Positions 34,822 through 44,362 of a DNA stretch of 64,000 nucleotides are shown one piece after another (within the stretch, counting starts at the first letter, position 1; every line of letters starts with the position of its first letter). Made by a program: the position numbers and the translations under genes. Origin of the DNA: Agarophyton chilense (Eukaryota > Rhodophyta > Florideophyceae > Gracilariales > Gracilariaceae). The stretch spans positions 868,001-932,000 of the forward strand of contig JARGXX010000028.1 of NCBI GenBank assembly GCA_030374765.1, given 5' to 3'. The notes beneath the pieces are model-generated. The model did no database searches, was not told the DNA's origin, and saw nothing but the letters and a program-made list of their open reading frames with translations.

Positions 34822-36942
34822 CTATTCTTTTCCCTGTACAGGGTCCTGGTCGGGCGAAGGCCCGACTTCCTCGGCAACGAGTGCATGATTTTGTTGCATG
34901 GTAGCTACCGCAGGAGCGGGTTGAGATCCACCAGCGTGGTTTGGCGCTGATGCGGCGCGTGCCACCTGAGCCGGTTTGTACCGAGAATTCGGAGTGTGAG
35001 CCAATGCGTTGGGGAAGTCCGTCTTCGCGTGGAGATATGACGTGAGTGGCACAGAGCCCTTCTCCTGCGGGGAGAGGGCTTCGTAATTATCCACCATTCG
35101 CGCCATATCGCGTAGCGATAAAAGGCATTGCGGGGAGGTGGGCCCGCGCTCGTAGCACAAGTGGCACACCAACGTCACTCCCGCATTTCGCTGCACGGCA
35201 TTCCGAGCATCGGTGTATCTTCCGGGTTCCCGGTTTTCAACCCATCCAGGTCGCTGACTTTGTGTCATTCCGTTCGAGTACGGCATACGGGGGGCCGGAG
35301 TGTGGCGGTCATTAAGATAAAAGACCTGCCCGTTCACCGTGTCCCTTGCGGTTGAGTCAACCGAGCCATCATTCGTAGATGGTAATTCCGTTGTCGGAAT
35401 AGATAAGCCATCGTGATGGATGACATTCATATTGTCATAACCCTGTTTGGGGATGCCATCCGTCGCAAATGATGGTGAAGAAGAGTCCGACTCAAGCAGC
35501 AATGCCTTAGCGGCCTTCGACCGGGTTCCCAGATTGCGTGCACGTAGTGCATCTCCCTCTGCGCGGGCAAACTGTACGAGTTCAAGGTAGGTCACCTTCG
35601 GCTCTTGTTCCCTGTAACGGGCGACAAGAGTCTTGATGGCTGGATCCAAGCCATCAATGAACATCTTACAGCGTTCCCCAGCGGGGTATACCTTACCACA
35701 ACGGTGGAAAGCCTTATTCAGGCGTACTGAGTAATTGGTCTCGAGCTCGCCGGAGCGTTGTCGAGTGTCTCGCAAAGCGAGTATCGCCGCTTGTATCGCG
35801 GAGTTGGTTGCGTAGGAACGCAGGAGGTACTGCACAGCCTCGGGCCAGCAGGTCACACCTCCTTCGGAGGCTCGCGACGAGCCCCGAACTGACAAAAACT
35901 GATCTTCAGCGACACCCCGTAGAAAGTAGGGTAGCGCCACGTAAGCTTGTCCTTCGTTCATTCCGAGTATATCGGCTTCCGCTACAAAGCGGTGTAGGAA
36001 ATCCAAGACCAGAATTGGATCATCCCCAGTAAACGACTGGTTACGAAGTGAAAGCTGCATCCGCTTGATGCAGTCTTTCACTTTACCCGTGTCACGCGGT
36101 GTCCGACCTAAAGAAGAATCTTCTAGCCGGTAATACCGGCAAGACAGGAGTGTCCTGTACAGAGCGTTGGTGGGCTTCAAGGGTTTGAGGCCCGGATGTC
36201 GCCGACCCTTGGGGCGCGGTCGGATGGCCCCGTAGGTGGCAGAGGACCGCTTTGAGCGGGAAGAGCGCCCATAACGATCCTGTGGGTCCTCTCTCACCGA
36301 CGAATCGGAACCCTCCGAGTCACTGGGTTTACCGTCCGACTCAGATGATGAGTCGGACGGGTGTCCGTGCTTACGGTTAGAATCCCGGTTCTTCCGGCTC
36401 TTCAGGTTCCGCGATTTGGTCTCTCGATGAGAGACAACCGGTCTAGCCGCGTTCGCGGGCGAGGTTAACGTCCTCTCGACCGACTCCAGTCGGCTTCGGA
36501 GACGCTCGAAGCGATTCTCCATACCTTCTGCGAAGGAAGACGGAGCGCCAAAACACTCGAGTAGTGTATTGACGTCCGACCGCAATACGCAGATATCCTC
36601 GGCTAACTCACTTGGAGGGGGGTTCGCGAGGCTTCCTCGTAAAGAGGTGAACTCCCTCGAAAGGGTATTGTGAGCAGCCCGCAGGGAGCGGAGCTGCTCT
36701 TCCAAGCGTACAATCCGCCCTTGGTCGACCAACCGCGGAGGCGGAGAAACCACTGTTGCGACGGTCGTTAACCCTGAATCGGGCTGCGGGTCTTCAGTGC
36801 CGGTGACCGGTATCTCCCAGGAATCCGGTGTTGGAGCCAGGGCCTGTGGAACATCAGTGCCCCTGGCATCACCGCTTTGGCGGGAACGGCTGCGTGTTGC
36901 AGGAGGCTCCATGCTAGGCGGTTTCCTTGGCATTGGCCACAC
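34822..36942 (-). CDS. gypsy gag polyprotein region (fossil)
   Basis: One open frame of about 706 codons on the minus strand. It has a basic, Ser/Arg-rich N-terminal part with a coiled-coil-like stretch (RIVRLEEQLRSLRAAHNTLS), a long low-complexity acidic and basic region, and then a gag-capsid-like helical segment (QSFTGDDPILVLDFLHRFVA, LPYFLRGVAEDQF, AFHRCGKVYPAGERCKMFIDG, LVQFARAEGDALR). A Cys-containing zinc-knuckle-like segment (CHLCYERGP) follows. It is followed directly by the protease/RT frame. Part of the element at 26525-37920. Confidence 0.85.
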   Translation of the reverse strand: MWPMPRKPPSMEPPATRSRSRQSGDARGTDVPQALAPTPDSWEIPVTGTEDPQPDSGLTTVATVVSPPPRLVDQGRIVRLEEQLRSLRAAHNTLSREFTSLRGSLANPPPSELAEDICVLRSDVNTLLECFGAPSSFAEGMENRFERLRSRLESVERTLTSPANAARPVVSHRETKSRNLKSRKNRDSNRKHGHPSDSSSESDGKPSDSEGSDSSVREDPQDRYGRSSRSKRSSATYGAIRPRPKGRRHPGLKPLKPTNALYRTLLSCRYYRLEDSSLGRTPRDTGKVKDCIKRMQLSLRNQSFTGDDPILVLDFLHRFVAEADILGMNEGQAYVALPYFLRGVAEDQFLSVRGSSRASEGGVTCWPEAVQYLLRSYATNSAIQAAILALRDTRQRSGELETNYSVRLNKAFHRCGKVYPAGERCKMFIDGLDPAIKTLVARYREQEPKVTYLELVQFARAEGDALRARNLGTRSKAAKALLLESDSSSPSFATDGIPKQGYDNMNVIHHDGLSIPTTELPSTNDGSVDSTARDTVNGQVFYLNDRHTPAPRMPYSNGMTQSQRPGWVENREPGRYTDARNAVQRNAGVTLVCHLCYERGPTSPQCLLSLRDMARMVDNYEALSPQEKGSVPLTSYLHAKTDFPNALAHTPNSRYKPAQVARAASAPNHAGGSQPAPAVATMQQNHALVAEEVGPSPDQDPVQGKE

Positions 36943-37056
36943 CGTCTCGACGGAAGAATAGAAAGCAAACCGGTGAGACCGGAGAAAACCCGTTAAACGG
37001 AAAACAGCTCCAGAGAGGACACAAGCGGTCTTGACTTCTAAGTCGGGAGACCAATT

Positions 37057-37920
37057 TGTAGGACAATGCCCCCAAGAGGGAAAACCTACGAAGACGTCCG
37101 GATCTTCCTCTCACGAGGTAACCGGCGCGGTAGAGCCCTCCCAGGGATCGGCGCGCAATGCCGGGTGTAAGCCGGAGACGAACCGTCGCGACGGGCGCAG
37201 GGAGGCTGAAAGAAGCCGAGAATATCCGCCGAAGCGGTGCTTGCGTATCCTCTGAGGAGGCAAAACCAACGAGAGTGGCGAACACGACAGGTGTCAGTGC
37301 GAGCCGCAAGAGCGGAAATTGCCCAATGAAGGGGAGGAAAAGGGAAGGAAAATGGGAACGGAGGCAAGAGGGCGAGGTTGACCACGAGTCGCAAGAGAGG
37401 CCTCGGGAATAGCCGGCACTGCCGGGTGTAACAAACCGTATACACGGGCGGAACCACGAAAGTGGGAATAGATACCCAACACACGAAGGCTGCTTGAACG
37501 TCCAAGGGGGTTGGGAAGCCGTGCACCACGGGAAATCCCTCCGTAATGAGTTGTATATCGGCGCAGGCGGTTCGACCCAGCGCCAAGATCTGGAAGACCA
37601 AGATCACCCTTGTTGGGGAGACTTTACTGCATCGGCGGCCGCGAGGCCGGCGGCCTAAGTACTGTAGTCACCGTAGAATAGAATAAATAAAGTCTATCCT
37701 AAATAGCTAAATGTCCGTCTAACAAAAAGGCCAATCTGGCGGCCACGTGTCGCGCGGGCGCTGCGGCCACGTGTATGGGACCCGGTCCCGCCGGTGCATC
37801 ACCGGCGTTCCGGCCGTCGCCGTGAAAACGGACTACTCCTACTCATAACGAGGTTGCACGCCGGAGGCTCCGGAAAAAACTTAAGTCCCCAAAAACCTCC
37901 CTGGAGGACGTTGCTCTTCA
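37057..37920 (-). repeat. 5' LTR of the nested gypsy element
   Basis: 864 bp copy of 26525-27387. On the minus strand it is followed after three bases by TTGGTCTCCCGACTTAG, a candidate primer-binding site whose tRNA I could not identify. Confidence 0.95.
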
Positions 37921-37925
37921 CCAAC

Positions 37926-39376
37926 GTCATTAGCTGCCACACACTGTACAAACTGAAGCACAACGACGATAACAGTTTGAAACTGAAGGCGCGCATCGCA
38001 CCTCATGGCAACGAAGACGCACTCAAGAATGTCCTGAGTACTGACTGCTCTACGTGCCCGCCAACCGGTCTGCGCGTACTAGAGTCTATTGCTTCTCTGT
38101 TGGGTTGGAAATTGTACAAGGCCGATGTCAAAGCCGTCTTTTTACAAACCGGCGCAGCTCAGCGTGATGTTTACGTTCGCCCGCCGAAAGAAAGCGCTAT
38201 GAAGTCCTCCCATGTTTGGCTCTTGCTCACTACAGCCTATGGTTTGGTCAAGGCCAATGGAAAATGGCAAAGTCAGTCCGATGCAGTAATGATAGACCTC
38301 GGTCTAACACAGTCCAAGTTCATCCCGCAACTCTTCTACAAGAAAAGAGATGGTAAGCTAACACTGCTCGTGGCAAGAATTGTGGATGACCTCAAAGCTG
38401 CCGGTACTGAGGACAACGCTCTCCGCTTTCTAAAAGATTTGACAAGAAGTTCAAGTTTGGCGAAATCAACAGCGGCCCTGGGAAACTCAGCTATTTCGGC
38501 ATCAACCCAGTACAACATGATGACTTTTCGATTGAAACCAACGCAGAAGACAAGCTTAACGCTCTTTCTGAATATTCTCTCACCCGCATTCGCCGAAAGC
38601 AGTCCGAAGACCCGATGAACAAGTTAGAGATGTCAGCCTTTTCTTCAACCAATAGCTCGATCGGATGGATTGGCACCGCTGCTACACCTTTCTGTTCATT
38701 TTATGCGAGCTACTTCCAGCAAAAGGCACCCGAACTCAAAGTCTCACACCTCGTTGAGCAAGCCTCAATCGTTCAAAAGCTCAAGAAGCTTGGCACTGTG
38801 ATTGCCTATCCACGCCCTTCGCATGACAAAGCCTACGAGCTCTCTGTTCTAGTTTTTGCTGATGCATCGCGCATTGACGACGTCGGCCAACTCGGCATTG
38901 TTACTGGTTTACTCCTTGGTTCGATGCAGAAGGACGCGATCTACCATGTTGTATCCTGGGTTTCCCACAAAGCCAAACGCCCCGTTCAGAGCATCCCTGC
39001 TGCTGAAATCTTTGCCGCCGCCGAAGGAATTGACGATGGAAAGATTATCTGCAATGCCTACAACGAACTGCTTCCTACCCGTGTACGTCTACGCCTCTGT
39101 GTCGATTCGAAAGATCTGTTCAGTTCTCTTTCGACGAAACAGAACTCTATCGACAAGTCAATTCAAGGAGACGTCAGCTCGCTTCGCTACGAGTTTCAGA
39201 CTGGAGCAGTGGATAGTATTTCCTGGATACCTGGGACTACGAACTTAGCTGATCCGCTAACGAAGCGCGACAGCCCTCTTACACAAGCATTGCAGTTGAC
39301 TCTTTTCCTTGGCCAGCTTTCCATCGTTTTCACTGCAGTTGCTGAGACCAAGGCGACAAAAAAGAACTTCGGCTGA
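37926..39376 (+). pseudogene. copia RT and RNase H region
   Basis: Continuation of the copia element beyond the nested gypsy. RT onset LKLKARIAPHGNEDAL, then YKADVKAVFLQT, DVYVRPPKES, IVDDLKAAG, and an RNase H segment (LSVLVFADASRIDDVGQLG, IPAAEIFAAAEGID, NLADPLTKRDS). Part of a fossil element. Confidence 0.9.
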
Positions 39377-39387
39377 AGAAGGAGTAA

Positions 39388-39653
39388 TATGAATGTTTGA
39401 ATGTTGCTCTCGTGGACTAGTGAAGTTCACTGTATTTGTATTTGTATTTGTATTTGTATTTGTATTTGTATTTGTATTTGTAATGTATATTCTTGGCGAC
39501 TGTTTGTGTAACAAGTTCTCTGACTACAAATACCAGACCGCCGCATTGTAAACGTCGGACGAGACCCCCAAGGTGACGGACGAATTTTTGTACTCTGAAT
39601 ACACCCAGCACCTTTCACTCAGACTTTCCTGTATCTGACACTGACTATCCTTA
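39388..39653 (+). repeat. 3' LTR of the copia element
   Basis: 266 bp, same sequence as 23217-23458 but with eight TATTTG units (39433-39480). A purine tract (GAAGAAGGAGTAA) precedes it. Confidence 0.93.
39433..39480 (+). repeat. TATTTG hexamer array, 8 units
   Basis: Eight perfect units in the 3' LTR against four in the 5' LTR (23262-23285). The 24-bp difference accounts for the whole LTR length difference. Confidence 0.95.
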
Positions 39654-39859
39654 GCGGAATTCTTGTGTGGGGCACCAACAAGCGCTCCTCCGTGATGTGG
39701 ATAAGTTCCAAAGTGTGGATCACATGTGTTCTTCTCCTTCTCTAGGTGTGGGACACTAGTGTTCATGTCGAGAACATATTTCACTGCAACCAACATTCTC
39801 TGTGCCGCGTTGTGGACAGTACATTCACCACCCGATAGGGCAAGTAACGTCCAGACAAG

Positions 39860-40243
39860 TTACATTGAGAATACCTTGGTACCAAGCGAAATGGCCTGCA
39901 CCACCCCCTCCTCGTTCACGTAAGCACGCGTTCCCGACAGAAGCATAGTGTTATCGGTCTGATACCCGCCGCTCCAGCTGTCGATGATAGAATAAGGGCG
40001 GCCTTCCGGACGCTGCTTGGCCCAAAAGCGGATCACAAACGGAGCAACTCCATCCTTTCCTGCGGCGTTGCTGTTCACCCACATGAAGTCGCCCTTCAAG
40101 GAGGAAATGGACAACGATCCAACTGGGCTCGATGAGGAGGCGTACTCACCGTCGATTTGACCATTTGATGAGTTGGTGGCGAGAATAGATATTTTCTGCA
40201 CACCTTCGTCCGAGGTGTAGGTGCCTCGCTCAGGAAGACCCAT
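39860..40243 (-). CDS. avidin-like protein, copy 1
   Basis: 127-residue protein from an ATG with a TATA box about 125 bp upstream. Its layout resembles the avidin/streptavidin beta barrel: GTY near the start (7-9), ISILATNSSNGQIDGEY (18-34) matching the strand-turn-strand with G-x-Y, FVIRFWAKQ (69-77) with the conserved Trp, and SIIDSWSGGY (85-94) matching the S-x-T-x-W-S-G-x-Y strand. MLLSGTR (100-106) and VVQAISLGTKVF (114-125) then match the last two strands. Several residues that contact biotin in streptavidin are not evident, so ligand binding is open. There is no signal peptide, so it is probably cytosolic. It differs from copy 2 at three coding positions (two amino acids, E13D and K63R), while downstream sequence differs by about 5%, indicating constraint. 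It could instead be another small barrel family. Confidence 0.65.
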   Translation of the reverse strand: MGLPERGTYTSDEGVQKISILATNSSNGQIDGEYASSSSPVGSLSISSLKGDFMWVNSNAAGKDGVAPFVIRFWAKQRPEGRPYSIIDSWSGGYQTDNTMLLSGTRAYVNEEGVVQAISLGTKVFSM

Positions 40244-40368
40244 CGTTTTGTGTGAGGATAGATGTGAGACACAGTGGACGGTCGGTGAGAACGGGTTTCA
40301 AGTCGAGACGATTGATGAGATGTAGAAGGTGAGGCGAGGAGCACAATGTGCGGGGGGTGAGAAGGAAT

Positions 40369-40374
40369 TTATAC
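40369..40374 (-). promoter_or_regulatory. TATA box of avidin-like copy 1
   Basis: Reverse-strand TATAAA within GGTATAAATTCC, upstream of the ATG at 40243. It is conserved with copy 2 amid only about two differences in 140 bp. Confidence 0.55.
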
Positions 40375-40379
40375 CGCAA

Positions 40380-41796
40380 GATATTGAAGCACAGACTTGG
40401 GGTGGGGTGTTCTACAGCTATAATCGGTCATCTACTGTAATTCATACTTGCGACTGCTTTGCCGAACATTGAAGCTTGGGCAGATTATGATCTCTCTTCA
40501 AGGTATTTAGCTGCACGAAACTGCTTCCATCACATTCCGTGCTTCGCAACCATAAATCCTTCTCACTGATATCATCAACGGTGGGAACATTGCGCGAGGC
40601 TGGTGCTTGCGCAAACCTAAAGTATATAGCTAGGGTTGGGGTGTGATGTTGTTTTTGTCAATTTGCCCTTGTTGGAGAGAGCAGGAGAAGGATTACTCAA
40701 TAGAAGACGTTGGCACTTTTTCTCACAGTAGGGCGCTCGGGAGATACCGCCAGAAAGACAGGGGTTGTGCTCCACAAAGGTTGTTTCTGATTACCTATTG
40801 AGCTACCTTTTCCTCTGATGCAGGATAGATGTCATCAGTAATTGTTAACTGAAGCTATGGTTGGGCTCTAAAAAGATTTCAATAAAAAAGCACTACCGAA
40901 GGGAGCGGCCGTTCGCCTCTGGCTGAGTTCTCGCTCGAGCCGTAAACAGCTAAGCTGCGACTGTAGCCGGAACTTTGAAACTCCGGCTGAGCGTCAACGG
41001 GTGGCTGCTGAACTTGGTTAGCCGACGTCGTGCGTGGTCTAGTACGGAATGCAATGTATGGATGCAGCGGCTGATAATCTCTGACGATTATTTGACTGCT
41101 CGTATTCACACGTACTGTGCGAGTGATTCTGCGTCACAAGGAACGGTATTAAAGAACAATGCATGCAATGCCATTTACCTTTCATTTTGGGGTCACACTT
41201 ACGCAAAGCACATAAATATGCTACATTCTGGCTTGGAATGTTGCGATTGGAGCGCTGGAGCCTCTCCTCGCCTTGGCCCGCCTGACAATGGGTGTCACCA
41301 CGTTTGTCGTGCTGTGCCTTCGCCTTGCATGAGGCGCACGGATATTGACACCGTCCCTCAAGGCGAAGCGCCAAGGCTTCAACATTCACCACTTTGGAGA
41401 TCGCACTCAGGATCAATCCAACAAAAATAAACAAAAGAACTTAGACATCTCTCATCGAGAATTGTGTCTTCCCTGCGCAGCATCTTTCAGAAATCAAAAT
41501 CAAGAAGATCACAAATTCATACACAAAACTGTAAAACAAATGGTTCACGTAGCTACCACACGCTGTAACAATTTCATTTACACCAGTAAACTTTAAAATC
41601 CAGAACACATAAAAAAACCTCTTGGGACACAAATTAAGCGTTCCCTTAAAGAAAATATGAAAAATTGTGACAAAAAAACAAATATTTCAATGTAGACAAA
41701 ACAATTATTCGGAACGAAACACTGTAATAAAACAAAAAAAATAAAAAGAAATAAAAAGTTAGTGTAGTACGAGATAGTTATTTTTACAATTCTTCA
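40380..41796. other. non-coding part of the left arm
   Basis: Upstream region of avidin-like copy 1. Open frames exist on both strands around 40880-41630, but those of note start with TTG or have no ATG. The stretch is almost identical to 55618-56560 in the right arm. Confidence 0.4.
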
Positions 41797-42142
41797 TCAG
41801 AACGAGTCAAGTTTCATCAAGCCAAAACTCCTCCTTACACCTTGAAGAAACACATAGTTATTCAGTATGTGAGCAATATGTAGACGTTTGAGAATATTTT
41901 CGAGTTCCACAACTGCTATACGAGAAATTTCTCTCACGTGGTGCATCTTTAAGTCAATATGCTGTTTTAAACCCAGTATCTGCAGGTTGGTGTTCATGAT
42001 AAATGCAATCGAGGTGTTAATCAAAACCTAGCTAGCATCATACAATAAGTACTCGCTCCAAGGCTTATGGTAGGCGAATTCATCAAACATTTTTCTCATC
42101 CAAGTAACACTCTTTGCAAATGTAGAACGCACGACATATTAC
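41797..42142 (-). mobile_element. copia RNase H fossil fragment (left arm)
   Basis: Fragment related to the copia RNase H end (NTNLQILGLKQHIDLKMHHVRE), shared with 55100-55440 in the right arm. The duplication edge falls in it. Broken, old. Confidence 0.6.
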
Positions 42143-42960
42143 AATTCTGCTGAGAACAGAAAAATTATAGTTTTGAAAGCGCAAGCCTCATCTATCAGAC
42201 ATGTACTAAGAAATATCAGAAAACATTTCAAACCGCATCTAAACGTAGTGAGTTTTACTATGCAACCATCCATACAGCAGAGAACGGTTAAAGTAGCAGA
42301 AACTCTACATTTTAAAAAGCAAAATCAATCCGAGTGTGACTGGTTTATACATAGGAAAGAAAGTTTCATAAGAAATCCAAATGGGTACCGAAGTCAGAAA
42401 GTAGTATAAAAGGGCCAATAGCGTAAGCATACATTTGAACACGAAACCATTAGCAAACCTTACGGTTTGATACTATACTCATGCGGAACTATTGAAGAAA
42501 GAAGAAACTTTTAGGAACTATAAATACGCAGTGGTCTGGACGACGCCCTTTCTGAATTCTTTGAGAAAAGAGGACGTCGGTTCTGCAAATATGGCGATTT
42601 GGCTTACAAATGTAGGTAATACTTGGAAGAACTGTTTGAGGGGAGTTAATTAAGTGCAGCATAAAAGAGGTTTCCTACATCTATTTTATCGATCCGAATA
42701 GGCGTGAAATGATTCTTTAAGAAAATAAATATGCAGTTTAGTATTATACACTTTAGACGTGAGATGAAGATACTGGAGATTTCTATTGGATTCGTTTTTT
42801 GTTTGATTTTTTTCAGCAACTGCCGCAACTGCGTTACACCTTACCATATATCGCAGTTTTTCGATTGCACGCCCCCTCACCTTCGAAAACTACTTGAGCA
42901 AGCTCAAAGATTGCGCATTTATATTGTTCTATCCAACACTCGTTTAGGATTTGAGAGTCT
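42143..42960. other. AT-rich intergenic stretch
   Basis: AT-rich DNA between the left arm and the copia element at 42966. Its one plausible frame is listed separately (42731). Confidence 0.4.
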
Positions 42961-42965
42961 CAAAA
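42731..42965 (+). pseudogene. small host ORF interrupted by a copia insertion
   Basis: ATG at 42731, with a second ATG at 42764 giving MKILEISIGFVFCLIFFSNC, which resembles a signal peptide. A helical part follows (HLRKLLEQAQRLRIYIVLSN). The copia element with CAAAA target duplication enters at 42966, and on the far side the host frame stays open from 47652 to a TAA at about 47713. An ORF of about 100 codons was thus interrupted. It has no recognised family and is AT-rich like its surroundings. It may be a chance ORF. Confidence 0.3.
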
Positions 42966-43195
42966 TCTTGAAGAGGATACTCAGATGGAAACAAGACAAA
43001 GAGAGCTGAGGTCCATCGTCCATCAATGATAAACTTGCTGCCCTCATCTTTATAGACATAGATAGCACACGAGAGCATATAGAATTACTTGTATGCTTTC
43101 GTAAAAAATACAAATACAAAAAAAGGTCAAAACGAACTGTCGTAAACAATACAAACACAAACGTGAACATTAGACGAGATTCAAAGTCACTGAGA
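42966..43195 (-). repeat. 3' LTR of the 43-kb copia element
   Basis: 230 bp; plus-strand ends TCTTGAAGAGG and CACTGAGA. Nearly identical to 47418-47646. Confidence 0.93.
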
Positions 43196-44122
43196 CTCCC
43201 CCTCGACCATTATGGGAGGAACATGGAGAGCTGTACGATGAGTATTGAAGAGATCAACAATCAGAGACTTTGTAAACATGTCAGCCTGGTTTTCCTCTGA
43301 TGATACATGATTGATAACAACGACTCCATCGGCCACAGCATCAGTTACATGATGATGCCTCAGTTCAATGTGTTTGACTTTGCGCATGCCGAAATCGGTT
43401 TGCGTCCACGAAATTGCTCCAAAGTTGTCCTGAAACAGTACAACAGGATAATCAAGAGGAAATCTGAGTTCCTGCATGACGTTCTTCAACCAACTGATTT
43501 GTTTGATACACTCAGAGATAGCGTAGAACTCAGCCTCAGTCGTGGAGAGAGCTGTGGACTTCTGTAGCTTGGAGCTCCGAATGACAGGAATTTCTCCAAT
43601 AGTGATGACGAAACCCCCCCTGGATCGCCGCTTGTCCAAGTCACGACCCCAATCAGCGTCAGACCACGACGTAACCGAGGAAGACGCATTACGAGGTATC
43701 TCCAAGCCGAAATTCTTAGTACCAATCAAGTACCGAATGACTTTCTTTATGCATTGCCAGTGTTGTGGTAGCGGCTTAGAGGCATACTTGCCCAACATGG
43801 AGACAGCTGTAGCCAAATCAGGGCGCGTGCATGTGCTCAAAAATAACAGCGAGCCAAGCACCTCCTTATAGAGAACATTCATCATTTCCAAAGCCTTTGC
43901 TTGAGATGGGATTGTCATAGAATCATAAAGACAGTGTGATTGTGGCAAAGGGTTTGACAATGAAGTGGAGGAGTCCATTCGGGCAACACGGATAATCTTC
44001 TCGATAAGTGGGCGTTGATGAAGAAAGATGCTGTTTGTTTCTTCGGCAATAGAAACACCCAAGTAAAGGTCAGTTTTGCCCAAATCCGATACTTCATAAT
44101 GTGCGCAGAGCTCAGATTTCAC
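43187..44122 (-). pseudogene. copia RT C-terminal and RNase H region
   Basis: Minus-strand frame with YLGVSIAEETNSIFLHQ, a copia post-RT block (LGSLLFLSTCTRPDLATAVS) and RNase H (SWSDADWGRDLDKRRSRGGF, TALSTTEAEFYAISE, KHIELRHHHVTDAV, NQADMFTKSL). Part of the fossil element at 42966-47646. Confidence 0.9.
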
Positions 44123-44362
44123 CCAGGCAGTGCGTTCAGAACGTCCGAAAATGCTGAGGTCATCTACATAAGCGAGGACAATTACGGTATCCGTACCAGT
44201 TCCATGTATGAATACACAGGGGGCGGATTGGAGCTTTCGAAATCCAATAGAACAAAGATATTGAGATATGTTCTCGTACCATAGTCGCGGTGCCTCCCTG
44301 GTGCCGTAAAGAGACTTGACAAGTTTGACGATCCGTCCATCTGCTTCCCTGACATTCGGAAT

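Larger units (their letters stand above)
26525..37920 (-). mobile_element. Ty3/gypsy chromovirus-like element nested in copia
   Basis: An 11.4-kb element on the minus strand flanked by CCAAC target duplications (26520-26524, 37921-37925), with TG...CA LTRs of 863 and 864 bp. The LTRs differ at about 15 sites plus one single-base indel (about 1.7%), so it is young. The gag region, two long pol frames and a C-terminal chromodomain run on the minus strand. An extra frame of some 1.6 kb runs on the opposite strand between pol and the 3' LTR. The element is much more GC-rich than its surroundings. It looks close to whole, with about one or two interruptions of the pol frame. Because it lies inside the copia element it must be the later insertion. 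Confidence 0.95.
23217..39653 (+). mobile_element. Ty1/copia retrotransposon with a nested gypsy element
   Basis: Copia element on the plus strand flanked by GCGGA target duplications (23212-23216, 39654-39658). LTRs are 242 and 266 bp with unusual ends, TATGAATG...TATCCTTA. The length difference is a hexamer repeat. Its own sequence is 23217-26524 plus 37926-39653. The middle is occupied by a gypsy element (26525-37920). Encoded blocks in order: gag, zinc knuckle, protease, integrase, Tudor-like domain, RT, RNase H. Excluding the hexamer array the LTRs differ at about 3 sites (about 1%), so it is young. It is broken by the nested insertion and carries a few other breaks. Confidence 0.95.
22338..42142 (+). 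repeat. inverted segmental duplication, left arm (interrupted)
   Basis: Left arm of a duplication whose right arm, in opposite orientation, is 55108-58465. Excluding the copia insertion at 23217-39653 and one copy of its 5-bp target duplication, the arm is about 3.36 kb (22338-23216 plus 39659-42142), matching the right arm's 3.36 kb. It contains an avidin-like gene (39860-40243). Identity is patchy: about 95-96% next to the insertion site, 98-99% over the gene, and apparently complete over roughly 40760-41640. The outer edge lies where GAAGTAGATTGACTTTCC (22338-) loses similarity. Confidence 0.9.

Noticed and set aside
37040-37075. Hairpin-like sequence next to the gypsy 5' LTR resembling a tRNA anticodon arm
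   Set aside because: The stem does not pair properly as a tRNA arm with a seven-base loop. Kept only as part of a candidate primer-binding site.
41039-41434. 131-codon Cys-rich frame, identical in both arms (also 55816-56211), with a secretory-looking start
   Set aside because: The frame begins with TTG after an in-frame stop and has no ATG in its first part. An equally long frame lies on the other strand. Identity between arms reflects the duplication.
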